Origin: a bacterium
GTDB taxonomy: Bacteria > Deinococcota > Deinococci > Deinococcales > Deinococcaceae
Assembly (NCBI GenBank): GCA_021810505.1
Contig: JAJZIR010000009.1
Span: 1 to 64,000, forward strand
Direction: 5' to 3'
DNA length: 64,000 nt
Part shown: one piece after another, positions 1 to 8,411 of the stretch
Layout of the letters: each line of letters opens with the position of its first letter
Position numbering within the stretch: the stretch's first letter is position 1
Program-made: the position numbers and the translations under genes
The notes under the pieces: model-generated
Databases searched by the model: none
Told to the model about the DNA's origin: nothing
Seen by the model: only the letters and a program-made list of their open reading frames with translations

Positions 1-142
1 AGAGGCGGGGAGAAGGCAACCCCCCAGCGAAGGAGATCAGGTCGGGACGGGTGGCCTTGAGCATCTCCCGGATGGCCGAGCCCTGGGCGTTCAGGGCGCG
101 GCGGGAGAAGCGGTAGGAGGTGGGGGTATCGGAATTAGACAT
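1..142 (-). CDS. PLP-dependent aminotransferase, N-terminal fragment (cut by window edge)
   Basis: The 47 visible codons start at ATG (140-142) and run off the left edge, so only the N-terminus is present. The peptide has the pattern SRRALNAQGSAIREMLKATR followed by PDLISFAGGLPSP, which is the hallmark opening of class I/II fold-type I aminotransferases of the 2-aminoadipate/aromatic (LysN, MocR-like catalytic domain) group. No helix-turn-helix domain precedes it, so it is the stand-alone enzyme type. The catalytic lysine lies outside the window. Substrate cannot be judged; branched-chain, aromatic or 2-aminoadipate transamination are all possible. It lies 196 nt downstream of the phosphoribosyltransferase pair on the same strand. 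Confidence 0.85.
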   Translation of the reverse strand, partial: MSNSDTPTSYRFSRRALNAQGSAIREMLKATRPDLISFAGGLPSPRL

Positions 143-338
143 GAAAGCCTTTCAGGAGACGTTGGAGCGAGCAGGGAAGCTCTCCGAGGTGGGGTCTTGA
201 GGAAACCAAGAGATCCGGCGGGCTCTGGAGCCCATGACCAGTTGACCGGGCTTACCTGCTGGAGCAGCGAACCAGGAACGAATAGCTGCCATACGTTTTG
301 CAGCCTAAGAGCGGGCGCTACCTTCTGCGCCCTCAGCT
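143..338 (-). other. Non-coding gap with one hairpin ahead of the aminotransferase
   Basis: This 196-nt gap separates the phosphoribosyltransferase stop from the aminotransferase start. Just after that stop is a 6-bp GC hairpin (313-318 with 327-332, loop of 8), extendable past a small bulge by GAGC/GCTC (309-312 with 336-339). It has no T-tract, so it may be a weak or Rho-assisted terminator. The rest could be an untranslated leader. I compared it by eye with T-box, lysine, SAM and TPP consensus segments and found no match. Confidence 0.4.
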
Positions 339-869
339 CTAGCTCTTAGGGAGGGTCGCGACCGCCGAGATATCCCCAAGGTCGGTCGCGCCGGTCCGCG
401 CAAAAGCTGCAAGGCGGCCGACCACCACCCCGCCCGCGCGCTCCACTAGCCTGGCCATAGCTGCCAGGGTACTACCCGAAACGACCACATCGGTGAGGAG
501 GACAGCCTTCTTGCCGCGTACCCGCTCGACGTGCCGACCGTCTAGCCACAGGGTCTCCCCTACTCCCAGGGTCATGCTCTCCACTTCCTGGATCAGCGGG
601 TGGTCCATGTAGGTCCTACGCCGCTTCCTGGCCACCAGATAAGGTAGACCGGTGCGCTCGCTGAGTGCATGGGCCAACGGTATGGCGGACGTGGCCACCG
701 TGAAGATCAGATCGCAACCCGGTGGCACCAAAGCGACCATCGCGTCGGCCACGGCATTGGTGAGCTCGGTATCCCCCAGCAATTCGATCAGAAGCAAGGA
801 TTTGGTGGCGCTTACCTGGACCGGCTGCAGCTGCCGGCTCACCGCCCCGACCGTCAGGGTATAAGCCAT
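339..869 (-). CDS. Phosphoribosyltransferase-family protein (paralogue 1)
   Basis: A 176-residue type I phosphoribosyltransferase fold. The PRPP loop is seen as VLLTDVVVSGSTLAAM in the last third, where the family usually has a VDDVVSTGGT-like sequence. The region around FTVATSAIPLAHALSERTG and PYLVARKRRR resembles the adenine phosphoribosyltransferase group. I choose ATG at 869 because a TACCAT -10 element (875-880) sits 5 nt upstream, matching the leaderless arrangement elsewhere in this window; a GTG further upstream is possible. It follows a paralogue 35 nt upstream on the same strand. Base specificity, or a purely regulatory role as in PurR-like proteins, cannot be decided. Confidence 0.75.
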   Translation of the reverse strand: MAYTLTVGAVSRQLQPVQVSATKSLLLIELLGDTELTNAVADAMVALVPPGCDLIFTVATSAIPLAHALSERTGLPYLVARKRRRTYMDHPLIQEVESMTLGVGETLWLDGRHVERVRGKKAVLLTDVVVSGSTLAAMARLVERAGGVVVGRLAAFARTGATDLGDISAVATLPKS

Positions 870-904
870 GGGCCATGGTAGCACCCCGCCGAGAACGAGT
901 GGGC

Positions 905-1435
905 TCAGTGGAACAGCGGAAGGTGGCCCAGCGATAGGATCTCCGGTCGCTCAGCGCCCTCGGTGAACACTGCCAGGACAGCCACCACATCGCCGCCGAC
1001 GCTACCGATGATCTCGGAGAGGCTAGTCAAGGTCCCCCCGCTCGACACTACGTCATCCACGATGGCGACACGGTGGCTCTGGATCTTGGGGACGTCTAGG
1101 CCGTCCAAAACCAGCAACTGCGGCTTGCCGGTCGTGATGCTGATCACCTCGCGGACGACTGGGTGCACCATGTAGGGCTTCTGGGTCTTGCGGATGACGA
1201 TATAGGGTAATCCGCTGATCCTGGAAATAGCGTGAGCGAGTGGCAGGGCCTTGACCTCTGGGGTGACCAGAACTTGGACCGTGGGCGGGATCTTGGAAGC
1301 CAGCAGAGCGGCTGCTTGCTCGGTAGCTTCCGTGTCTCCGAGCATGTTGAACAGAGCCACCGACGTCCCGGGGGCGACCTCCACAACCGGCAGGTCCCTC
1401 CACAGCGAGCCGATCTGGACCCGGTAGGATTTCAC
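905..1435 (-). CDS. Phosphoribosyltransferase-family protein (paralogue 2)
   Basis: A 176-residue paralogue of the next gene, sharing the overall pattern ELxxLGDTE near residue 30, PLAHAxSRxxGLPY in the middle, and a PRPP loop that here is canonical ([17 protein letters not shown]). It resembles adenine phosphoribosyltransferases, which convert a purine base and PRPP to the nucleotide. The start is taken as GTG 1435, 8 nt after a TATAGT element (1444-1449); GTG 1441 in the same frame would leave only 2 nt. The two genes probably arose by tandem duplication. Paralogue 1 has diverged at the PRPP loop, so this copy is the likelier active enzyme. Confidence 0.78.
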   Translation of the reverse strand: MKSYRVQIGSLWRDLPVVEVAPGTSVALFNMLGDTEATEQAAALLASKIPPTVQVLVTPEVKALPLAHAISRISGLPYIVIRKTQKPYMVHPVVREVISITTGKPQLLVLDGLDVPKIQSHRVAIVDDVVSSGGTLTSLSEIIGSVGGDVVAVLAVFTEGAERPEILSLGHLPLFH

Positions 1436-1460
1436 GAACACTCACTATAGCGCAGCCTAT

Positions 1461-1517
1461 CTTCAGGAGCCGTGGCTCTCTTCAGGAGCCGTGGCTCTCT
1501 TCAGGAGCCGTGGCTCT
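1461..1517 (+). repeat. Three perfect tandem copies of a 19-bp unit
   Basis: Units at 1461-1479, 1480-1498 and 1499-1517 are identical copies of CTTCAGGAGCCGTGGCTCT, head to tail with no spacer. Each unit contains the inverted repeat GAGC-CGTG-GCTC. The array begins 26 nt upstream of the start of phosphoribosyltransferase 2 (minus strand) and lies between divergently transcribed genes. It could be an operator array, a hairpin series in a leader, or a slippage microsatellite. Confidence 0.9.
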
Positions 1518-1629
1518 CTGTCGGTCTGCCGGCCTGCCAGTACCGACCGGGGCACCCGCCGGCGAGAACCAGGAGGGGCTGGGAGCTCGGAAACTCGAAG
1601 CCGGCCCACTGGTCTCTCGGAGGGCGTGC

Positions 1630-1635
1630 TAGGCT
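1630..1635 (+). promoter_or_regulatory. -10 element TAGGCT, leaderless promoter of the GNAT-like gene
   Basis: TAGGCT ends exactly 6 nt before GTG 1642. The same hexamer and spacing precede genes at 19632 (+), 9644 (-) and 37222 (-), so transcription should start at or next to the start codon. Confidence 0.6.
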
Positions 1636-1641
1636 GACCGG

Positions 1642-2367
1642 GTGGGGGCCGTGCGGCCTATGATCCCCGAAGACGCAGCGTGGGCAGCGCAGCTCATGGA
1701 GCGGCGGAGACAGGTTTACGCCACCTATTCCCCGGTGTTCTGGAAGCCGGCGACCGGAGCCACCGGATTGCACGCCCGCTACCTGGGCGCGCTCCTGAGA
1801 GACGGCCGCAACATCGGGTTGCGCAGCGAGCGGGCCTTCCTGATCGGCCAGGAGCAGGGAGCGGAGTATCTGGTCGACGACTTCGCGCTGGACCAGGGGG
1901 GGACCTGGGACAGCGACGGCCGGGACCTGCTCGCAGCGCTGTGGGATCTGGTCAGGACCTCCACCCAACAGCTGCGCGTGGTGACCGCCCGGGCAGACCG
2001 AGAGAAGGTGGCGGGGCTGGAGGCCAGCGGCCTGGCCCTAGACCAGCAGTGGTGGGTCAAACCACTGGCCAGCCGGGGGCAGGCAGCGCCCCACCCGGCC
2101 ATCCAGGTACGCGGGGCGGGTTTTTCCGGCCTGTTCGGCCCAGCTCCCCCGGTCTACGACCCCGGCGGACCCGTCCTGCGGATCGACCCTCCGGTCCACC
2201 TCTTCCAGCTCGCCGAGCTGGAAGAGTGGGCTGCCGCCCTAGGCGCCGTCCTGGCCATCTTGCCGGTTCCGCCGGCCGCAGCCACCGAAAGGGAGCTGGA
2301 GCGGCGCCAGTGGTCGGTGGCTTCCCAGTGGTACGTCGGCCAACCAGGAACAGGCCCGAGGGAGTAG
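1642..2367 (+). CDS. GNAT-like (N-acetyltransferase fold) protein
   Basis: A 241-residue soluble protein. It opens with VRPMIPEDAAWAAQLMERRR, the typical first strand and helix of GNAT acetyltransferases, and residues about 40-140 could form the rest of one domain (AFLIGQEQGAEYLVDDFAL, then a helix and LRVVTARADREKVAGLEASG). The usual acetyl-CoA loop (Q/RxxGxG/A) is not evident. The C-terminal 100 residues may be a second, degenerate half. GTG 1642 is chosen because of the TAGGCT-N6 spacing; GTG 1651 is an alternative that still retains the first strand. It converges on the PlsY-AAR fusion gene with a 68-nt gap. Confidence 0.55.
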   Translation: MGAVRPMIPEDAAWAAQLMERRRQVYATYSPVFWKPATGATGLHARYLGALLRDGRNIGLRSERAFLIGQEQGAEYLVDDFALDQGGTWDSDGRDLLAALWDLVRTSTQQLRVVTARADREKVAGLEASGLALDQQWWVKPLASRGQAAPHPAIQVRGAGFSGLFGPAPPVYDPGGPVLRIDPPVHLFQLAELEEWAAALGAVLAILPVPPAAATERELERRQWSVASQWYVGQPGTGPRE

Positions 2368-2435
2368 GGAGCGCCATCGGCGCAGATACCACCCGGATCA
2401 CGGCCTGGCCGCGCCGGGCCCCTCCGAGGTAAGGC

Positions 2436-4091
2436 TCAGCTCAGGACCTCGAACCCCAGGCGGTCACCCTCTTCGACAAAAAATTCGATGTTTTCGAGCA
2501 GCGTTTGGCTGCCGAGCGAGCTCCTCGACCAAGCCTCGGTCAGCGCCAGTACGATCGTTTCCGCCAGGCAGGCCGGTACCAGACCCTCCCCGAAGCCTAG
2601 GTCGACGGTGCTGGTCGGATGTCCGGGTGGCCGGACCACGCCGCCCGGTACCACCCGTACCCCAGGGACTCGGTAGGCCGACGCATCCACGTCCAGCGGG
2701 CGCCCCTCATCGAAGATCCAGGTATTCGGGCTGAGGTGTTCCGCGAAGATGACCGGGTCGGGGTCACTGGTAGCCGTGAAGATCAGCCCCGCCTCCTTCA
2801 GGCGCGACAGGTCGTCGATCACCTCGATGGAGGTCGCTGGGCTGGCCTTCCGGAGCGCCTCGGCCAGACGGCCGAGGCGCTCCTTGTCGCGGGCAGCCAG
2901 CAGGAGTTTCCCCACCTGCGGCGCCAAGGTCCGGGCGATCCCGAAGGCCACCACCCCGGAAGCACCGACGACCGCCGCGGTCTCCGCCGCCAGAGACCGC
3001 TGCTCAGCCTGATAACGCCCGAGCAACTCGGATACGACTTTACGGATGGTCCCTGCGGTGTAGGCGCCGCCGTTGGTGATGCAGATACCGGGCGCCTGGC
3101 TCTGTACCTCCTGGCCTTTATTGGCCAGAGTGCTCCAGAGGGCGCCCAACCCGAGCACTCGGGCACCCAGCTCCTCGGCCAACCGGGCAGCCTGCACCGC
3201 GCGGCGCAGGATCAGCTCCGGCTGCGCTCTGAACACGTGGGGCAGCAAGGGCGAGCTGATCAGCAGGACCCGAACCCGCTGGCCGGCAGGGGTCTCCACG
3301 CCGCGCAGCTCTCCCAGCTTCATCGGGCGCAGCCAGCGGGTCATCCTGTCTAAGGCCGAGGGTTTGAGGAGGCCGGAGGCGACCAGCGGTCTGAGCCAGC
3401 GGATCCGCCGGGTCTGCCACAGGTCGGCGAAGTTCATGGGATGGATCAGGAAGGCCGCGGTGATCTCGCCGCTCTCTTGGGGCTCCGCCCAGACCCTAGG
3501 CTCCAGGCCGTCCAGGATACGCCCCAACTGTTCCTTGAACCTCCACACCACCAAGGCGGCCAGCAACCAGCTCGGCCAGGCAGCTGCGGCACCGGCTAGG
3601 GCCGTGAAGGCCAGGGGCTGCGACAGGGCGGCGAGAACGATGCCGAGGGACAAGTAACCGAAGATACCCAGCGCCAGGCAGAAGACGGCGGCTGGCCACA
3701 GCCACAGCGGGGCCGCCCAACCGGTAACCGCTTGAGCAACCAGCAGGCCGAGCAGCAGCCAGCCGCCTCGGCCGCGCACCTGGCGGTCCCATACTGGCAG
3801 AGGGGGATAGAGATGCCCCAGGTAGACCAGGACCGCGACCAACCCGGCCAGGGCCGACCCGGGAGGTACCCCCAAGGCGGCAGCCAGCGAGAGGGCCAAG
3901 AGAGCCTTGAATAGGTCGAGCAGCCCGGACAACAGCAGGGAAAACAGCCCAGCCTTGCGGATAGCGCCGGCCAGGCCCAGATTGTAGACCGATAAAGTTC
4001 TAGGGGGGCCTTTGGAGCTCAGCGCCCATAGGCCCAGAGGCAGCGCGCCGATCGCGTAGGCCAGCGGGATTGCGAGGAGGGCGAGCGGCAC
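2436..4091 (-). CDS. Fusion: PlsY-like membrane domain + acyl-ACP-reductase-like dehydrogenase
   Basis: A 551-residue fusion. Residues 1-200 are hydrophobic and follow the acyl-phosphate:glycerol-3-phosphate acyltransferase PlsY: VYNLGLAGAIRKAG (35-48) matches the SxNxGAxNxxR region, and GHLYPPLPVW (92-101) matches GHxFPxFxxF. The following GGKGVA motif is absent, so acyltransferase activity is doubtful. Residues 210-551 are soluble and resemble cyanobacterial long-chain acyl-ACP reductase (AAR): ITNGGAYTAGT (338-348), an NAD(P)-binding VVGASGVVAFGIAR (374-387), FDEGRPLDVD, VVPGGVVRPP, and VPACLAETIVLAL with Cys508 at the position of the AAR acyl-thioester cysteine. Inferred role: membrane-anchored reduction of a fatty-acyl donor to an aldehyde. 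A TACAAT element lies 7 nt before GTG 4091. Confidence 0.75.
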   Translation of the reverse strand: MPLALLAIPLAYAIGALPLGLWALSSKGPPRTLSVYNLGLAGAIRKAGLFSLLLSGLLDLFKALLALSLAAALGVPPGSALAGLVAVLVYLGHLYPPLPVWDRQVRGRGGWLLLGLLVAQAVTGWAAPLWLWPAAVFCLALGIFGYLSLGIVLAALSQPLAFTALAGAAAAWPSWLLAALVVWRFKEQLGRILDGLEPRVWAEPQESGEITAAFLIHPMNFADLWQTRRIRWLRPLVASGLLKPSALDRMTRWLRPMKLGELRGVETPAGQRVRVLLISSPLLPHVFRAQPELILRRAVQAARLAEELGARVLGLGALWSTLANKGQEVQSQAPGICITNGGAYTAGTIRKVVSELLGRYQAEQRSLAAETAAVVGASGVVAFGIARTLAPQVGKLLLAARDKERLGRLAEALRKASPATSIEVIDDLSRLKEAGLIFTATSDPDPVIFAEHLSPNTWIFDEGRPLDVDASAYRVPGVRVVPGGVVRPPGHPTSTVDLGFGEGLVPACLAETIVLALTEAWSRSSLGSQTLLENIEFFVEEGDRLGFEVLS

Positions 4092-4098
4092 GCCTGTT

Positions 4099-4104
4099 AT
4101 TGTA
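4099..4104 (-). promoter_or_regulatory. -10 element TACAAT before the PlsY-AAR gene
   Basis: On the minus strand TACAAT ends 7 nt before GTG 4091, the leaderless spacing seen across the window. This suggests the fusion gene is transcribed separately from the peptidase gene 63 nt upstream. Confidence 0.55.
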
Positions 4105-4154
4105 CAGGTGCTCTCAAGGCGCCCGACCTCGACCTGGAGCAGCCCTGGTCAGGG

Positions 4155-6068
4155 TCAGGGGGTAGCCAGGTAGCGGTCGAGCCATTGCAGCATCTCCTCC
4201 AAGCGACGGACCCGCCGGTCCGGCCGGCCGGACCGGGAGAGCTCGTGGGTTTCCTCGGGGAAACGAACCAGGCGGGCCGGGACCCCCTGAAGCCGGAGCG
4301 CCAGGTACCACTGCTCGGCTTGTTCGATCGGGCAGCGGTAGTCGGCTTCGCTGTGGATCAGCAGGGTGGGGGTCCTGACCCGCTCGGCGCAGCTGAGCGG
4401 GCTCATCTCCCAGAGCCTCTGGATATCGGCGGCGTTCTGGAAGCTGAGGCCCAACTCCTCAGGCCAGAACATCGCCCCGATATCGCTGGTCCCGTTAAAA
4501 GAGAGCAGATTGCAGATGGAGCGGTCGGTGATGGCCGCCTTGAAGCGGTCGGTGTGGCCGACCACCCAATTGGTCATATAGCCGCCGTAGCTGCCCCCCA
4601 TCACCGCGCAGCGGTCCCGGTCGAGCTCGGGATAGCGCTGCAAGGCGCCGTCCAGGAATCCCAGGATGTCTTGAAAGTCCACCGTTCCCCAGCGGCCGTA
4701 GATGGCGTCGGCGAAGGCCTGACCGTAACCCACCGAGCCCCTGGGGTTGCAGTAGAGCACCGCGTAGCCGCGCTGCGCCAACAGCTGGAACTCGTGCATG
4801 AAGGTGTAGCCATACGCGGTGTGCGGCCCCCCGTGGATAGCCAACACCACGGGCATCTTGCCTCCAGAAACCGGCTGACGCAGTACCCAACCCTCCACCC
4901 CGCCGACCTCGAGGACCTCCGGGAAGAGTGGGGGTAGCTCACCGGGGTAGGCTTGCCCGGTCACCGGGGTGATCTCCGAATGGCCGGATGCACGAAAATA
5001 GGCAGCCGGAAGCTCAGTCGGCGACTCATCGACGAGCGCCAGCGCACCCCCGCTGAGGTCGAAAGCGCTGATCACCCGCTGGGGGTGGTGCAGCAGAACC
5101 TGGGAATCGCCCCCCAGACCGATCCGGTAGAGGGCGGTGCTGCCGCCCACGGTATAGAGGGCCACCACGTGCTCCTCGTCCTCCCAGACCGGGTGGGTGG
5201 GGAGGCGGCCGAAGTGTTGGTCTCCCCCCACCAGATTGCCCACCGGAAAGTCGATCTCCGGATCGATCCGGCGCCAGCTGTCGCCTTCAAAGCAGTAGAG
5301 GTGGTTGTCCTGATCGTTCCGCACGCCTTCAGGGCGGCCAGCGGCGGCAAAGCGCTGGCCGTCCGGGTGCGGGGCCAGGCCGGCTAGGGTCCCGCCCCAA
5401 CGGGTCAGCTGCTCGCAGCGGCCGTCCAGGTGTTGGCGGAAGACCTCCTGCTGCCAGGCGTCTTCGGCTTCCTGAGAGGGGGCAGCGATGTAGAGCAGCG
5501 ACTGGCCGTCTGGGGCCCAAACGTACTCCGAGATATCGCAGGTGGGGGATCCCAAAGGCCGGAGAGACCCGTCTTCCAAGCGGTAAAGGAACAGGCGCTT
5601 GGGCCTAGCCGAGAGCATCCCCCTGCCATTGAAGCGGTAGCGCAGGCGGGTCACCACCCGCACCTCCGCAGGTCCCTCATCAGCGAGGTCATCGTCGCCC
5701 TGGCTGAGCATGGCCAGGAAGCGGCCATCTGGGCTAAAAGCCAAATCGGATGCGCCGGTCTTCAGGCCGGGCAGCGAAGTGGCCTCACCCCCCCCAAGCG
5801 GTAGGACATAGGCTTGAGGGCGCTCCTCCGGGCTGCGCTTGCGCAGAAAAGCCAGCAGGCGCCCATCTGGCGAGGGTGCGGGGCAGCTATCCTGCTCTCC
5901 CTGGGTGAGAGTGCGGTCGCTACCGTCCCAGACGTGGATCTGGCTCAGGTAGCGGGTCGGTTTGGCCGCCTCGATCCGGCTCTGCAGGTAGTAGAGCGCT
6001 GCACCGTCGGCAGATAGGTGCAGGTCGGAGACGAAGCGGAGATCTAGTAGCTGGCCTGGGTTGGACAC
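4155..6068 (-). CDS. S9-family prolyl oligopeptidase / acylaminoacyl-peptidase
   Basis: A 637-residue peptidase. The N-terminal ~390 residues form a beta-propeller with repeated blade signatures (SPDGRLLAFLRKR, SPDGRFLAMLSQG, APDGQSLLYIA). The C-terminal alpha/beta-hydrolase domain carries the nucleophile elbow GGSYGGYMTNW (Ser near residue 492), the acid in HSEADYRCPIEQAEQWY (near 577) and the base in PEETHELSR (near 608). HGGPHTAYGYTF supplies the oxyanion HGGP motif. It hydrolyses short peptides or N-acylated peptides in the cytoplasm; no signal peptide is present. GTG 6068 is chosen since TATTCT (6075-6080) lies 6 nt upstream; ATG 6083 overlaps that element. Confidence 0.93.
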   Translation of the reverse strand: MSNPGQLLDLRFVSDLHLSADGAALYYLQSRIEAAKPTRYLSQIHVWDGSDRTLTQGEQDSCPAPSPDGRLLAFLRKRSPEERPQAYVLPLGGGEATSLPGLKTGASDLAFSPDGRFLAMLSQGDDDLADEGPAEVRVVTRLRYRFNGRGMLSARPKRLFLYRLEDGSLRPLGSPTCDISEYVWAPDGQSLLYIAAPSQEAEDAWQQEVFRQHLDGRCEQLTRWGGTLAGLAPHPDGQRFAAAGRPEGVRNDQDNHLYCFEGDSWRRIDPEIDFPVGNLVGGDQHFGRLPTHPVWEDEEHVVALYTVGGSTALYRIGLGGDSQVLLHHPQRVISAFDLSGGALALVDESPTELPAAYFRASGHSEITPVTGQAYPGELPPLFPEVLEVGGVEGWVLRQPVSGGKMPVVLAIHGGPHTAYGYTFMHEFQLLAQRGYAVLYCNPRGSVGYGQAFADAIYGRWGTVDFQDILGFLDGALQRYPELDRDRCAVMGGSYGGYMTNWVVGHTDRFKAAITDRSICNLLSFNGTSDIGAMFWPEELGLSFQNAADIQRLWEMSPLSCAERVRTPTLLIHSEADYRCPIEQAEQWYLALRLQGVPARLVRFPEETHELSRSGRPDRRVRRLEEMLQWLDRYLATP

Positions 6069-6098
6069 CTGTCTAGAATACATGGCCGTCCGGCCAGC

Positions 6099-6746
6099 TC
6101 ACCCGAGCCAGCGGCCAGCTCGCTCCAGGTCCGCTGGGGTATTGACGTTCAGGAACCGGGGGGGTTCACCCGCGCGCTGCGCAGGGATATCCAGGGATAC
6201 CCAGCGCCCCAGCTCCTGTACGTCGCGGAGGCCAGCAGAAGGCCGGCGGAGCAGTTCAGGGAGGGCGGGGCGCAGCGCGGCGCTGTAGATGGCCGCCAGC
6301 GGCTCTGGACCGCCGGGTCCCCTGGCCGAGACGCCCAGGACCCCCGGCTCCCTGGCCGCCGCCAGCCAGTGCCAGTAGTCAGCCCCGAGCAGGGGGAGGT
6401 CCACCGCCGTCAGCGCCAACCAACCGCTGCCCGCCCGCTGCAAGGCGGTCCAGAGCCCGGATAGGGGGCCCCTGCCGGGCAAGAGATCGGCGAGAAACTC
6501 CCATTCTGGACCCACCGCGGCGCGCAGCGCAGGGATCTGGGCCCCGGGAGCGGCCACCACCAGGCGCTCGGAGGCTCCCGCCAGGGCTTGCGCTGCCCAG
6601 GCGATCAGGGGGCGCCCTCCGAGCTCGGCCAGCGCCTTGTCGCTGCCGAAACGGGAAGACCGCCCACCGGCCGTGATCGCGGCGGTCAGATCGGGTAGAA
6701 TGGGGCCCTCAAATCGCGTAGAGTGGCGTACATAGATGCAGGCCAC
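6099..6746 (-). CDS. mobA: Molybdenum cofactor guanylyltransferase (MobA-like)
   Basis: A nucleotidyltransferase of about 200-215 residues. It opens with LTAAITAGGRSSRFGSDKAL, the MobA pattern of a glycine-rich loop followed by the catalytic GxDKAL, and continues with GGRPLIAWAAQAL. The acidic metal-binding motif appears as LTAVDLPLLGADYW. Reaction: GTP + molybdopterin cofactor to Mo-MGD (or a related NTP transfer). GTG 6746 adds about 18 residues before the first strand and lacks a clear ribosome site, so the true start may be further in. It is divergent from rsmD across a 32-bp palindrome. No other Moco genes are in the window. Confidence 0.85.
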   Translation of the reverse strand: MACIYVRHSTRFEGPILPDLTAAITAGGRSSRFGSDKALAELGGRPLIAWAAQALAGASERLVVAAPGAQIPALRAAVGPEWEFLADLLPGRGPLSGLWTALQRAGSGWLALTAVDLPLLGADYWHWLAAAREPGVLGVSARGPGGPEPLAAIYSAALRPALPELLRRPSAGLRDVQELGRWVSLDIPAQRAGEPPRFLNVNTPADLERAGRWLG

Positions 6747-6774
6747 AAGCTACCACCAAATCGGTACCGGAGGG

Positions 6775-6806
6775 CCTCCCCGCTCTCTAGCTAGAGAGCG
6801 GGGAGG
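6775..6806. promoter_or_regulatory. Perfect 32-bp palindrome overlapping the rsmD ribosome-binding site
   Basis: The 16-base arm CCTCCCCGCTCTCTAG is followed directly by its exact reverse complement. The right arm ends in GGGGAGG, which is the only Shine-Dalgarno-like sequence before rsmD ATG 6816 (9-nt spacing). In RNA the stem would bury the ribosome site; in DNA it could be an operator between divergent mobA and rsmD. Confidence 0.85.
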
Positions 6807-6815
6807 ATCGGGGAT

Positions 6816-7932
<1,117 letters not shown>

Positions 7933-7970
7933 GCGGACTTGCGCAGGTCAGCTCCGGGGTGTAGGCTCTA

Positions 7971-7997
7971 GCGGCCGCCGGCAAGGCCGGCGGCCGC
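7971..7997 (+). terminator. Strong GC hairpin between coaD and rpsT
   Basis: A 12-bp stem (7971-7982 with 7986-7997) with a 3-nt AAG spacer, all G and C in the arms. No T-tract follows. It lies 39 nt after the coaD stop and 68 nt before rpsT, so it could end rsmD-coaD transcription or be part of the rpsT leader, where S20 autoregulation is known in other bacteria. Confidence 0.5.
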
Positions 7998-8064
7998 GCG
8001 GCTCAGCCGACGCTCGCGTCCCGAAGACCTGGGACCGCCCCGACACGGGAGAATTGAGGAAGTT

Positions 8065-8349
8065 ATGGCACTGAGGCACAAGTCCGCCCAAAAACGCCAC
8101 CGGCAGAGCCTCAAGCGGAGGCTGCTCAACCGCAGCCGCAAGAGCGCCATCAAGACCTTCAGCCGCAAGGCCGTGGAAGCGGCCAAGAGCGGGGCGCCGG
8201 AAGCCGAGCAGGCCCGCCGCCTGGCCGAGAGCCTGATCGACCGGGCCGCCAAGGGGTCCACCCTGCACCGCAACGCAGCGGCGCGCAAGAAGAGCCGCTT
8301 GGCCAAGCGGCTCAATAAAGAGAATTCGCTCAGGGAACAGGTCTCCTAA
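8065..8349 (+). CDS. rpsT: Small ribosomal subunit protein bS20
   Basis: A 94-residue, very lysine/arginine-rich helical protein beginning [20 protein letters not shown] and containing [14 protein letters not shown] and the C-terminal [21 protein letters not shown], the S20 signature that binds 16S rRNA. ATG 8065 is preceded by GAGGAAG at proper spacing. It is monocistronic here, bounded upstream by a GC hairpin and downstream by a 42-bp palindromic terminator. Confidence 0.97.
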   Translation: MALRHKSAQKRHRQSLKRRLLNRSRKSAIKTFSRKAVEAAKSGAPEAEQARRLAESLIDRAAKGSTLHRNAAARKKSRLAKRLNKENSLREQVS

Positions 8350-8350
8350 C

Positions 8351-8392
8351 ATAGCCATCCGCGGGGAGGCTAGCCTCCCCGCGGATGGCTAT
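8351..8392. terminator. Perfect 42-bp palindrome between convergent genes, likely bidirectional terminator
   Basis: The 21-base arm starting ATAGCCATCCGCGGGG is followed immediately by its exact complement. It begins one base after the rpsT stop and lies 19 nt from the stop of the convergent sulfocyanin-like gene. There is no T-tract on either side, so it would act as a strong RNA hairpin rather than a textbook intrinsic terminator. Confidence 0.75.
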
Positions 8393-8411
8393 GGGGCCCC
8401 CCCGAAAGCCC

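Noticed and set aside
143-338. T-box, lysine, SAM or TPP riboswitch
   Set aside because: None of the invariant segments of these classes is present on the minus strand.
1461-1517. CRISPR array
   Set aside because: The 19-bp units are contiguous with no unique spacers and no cas genes occur.
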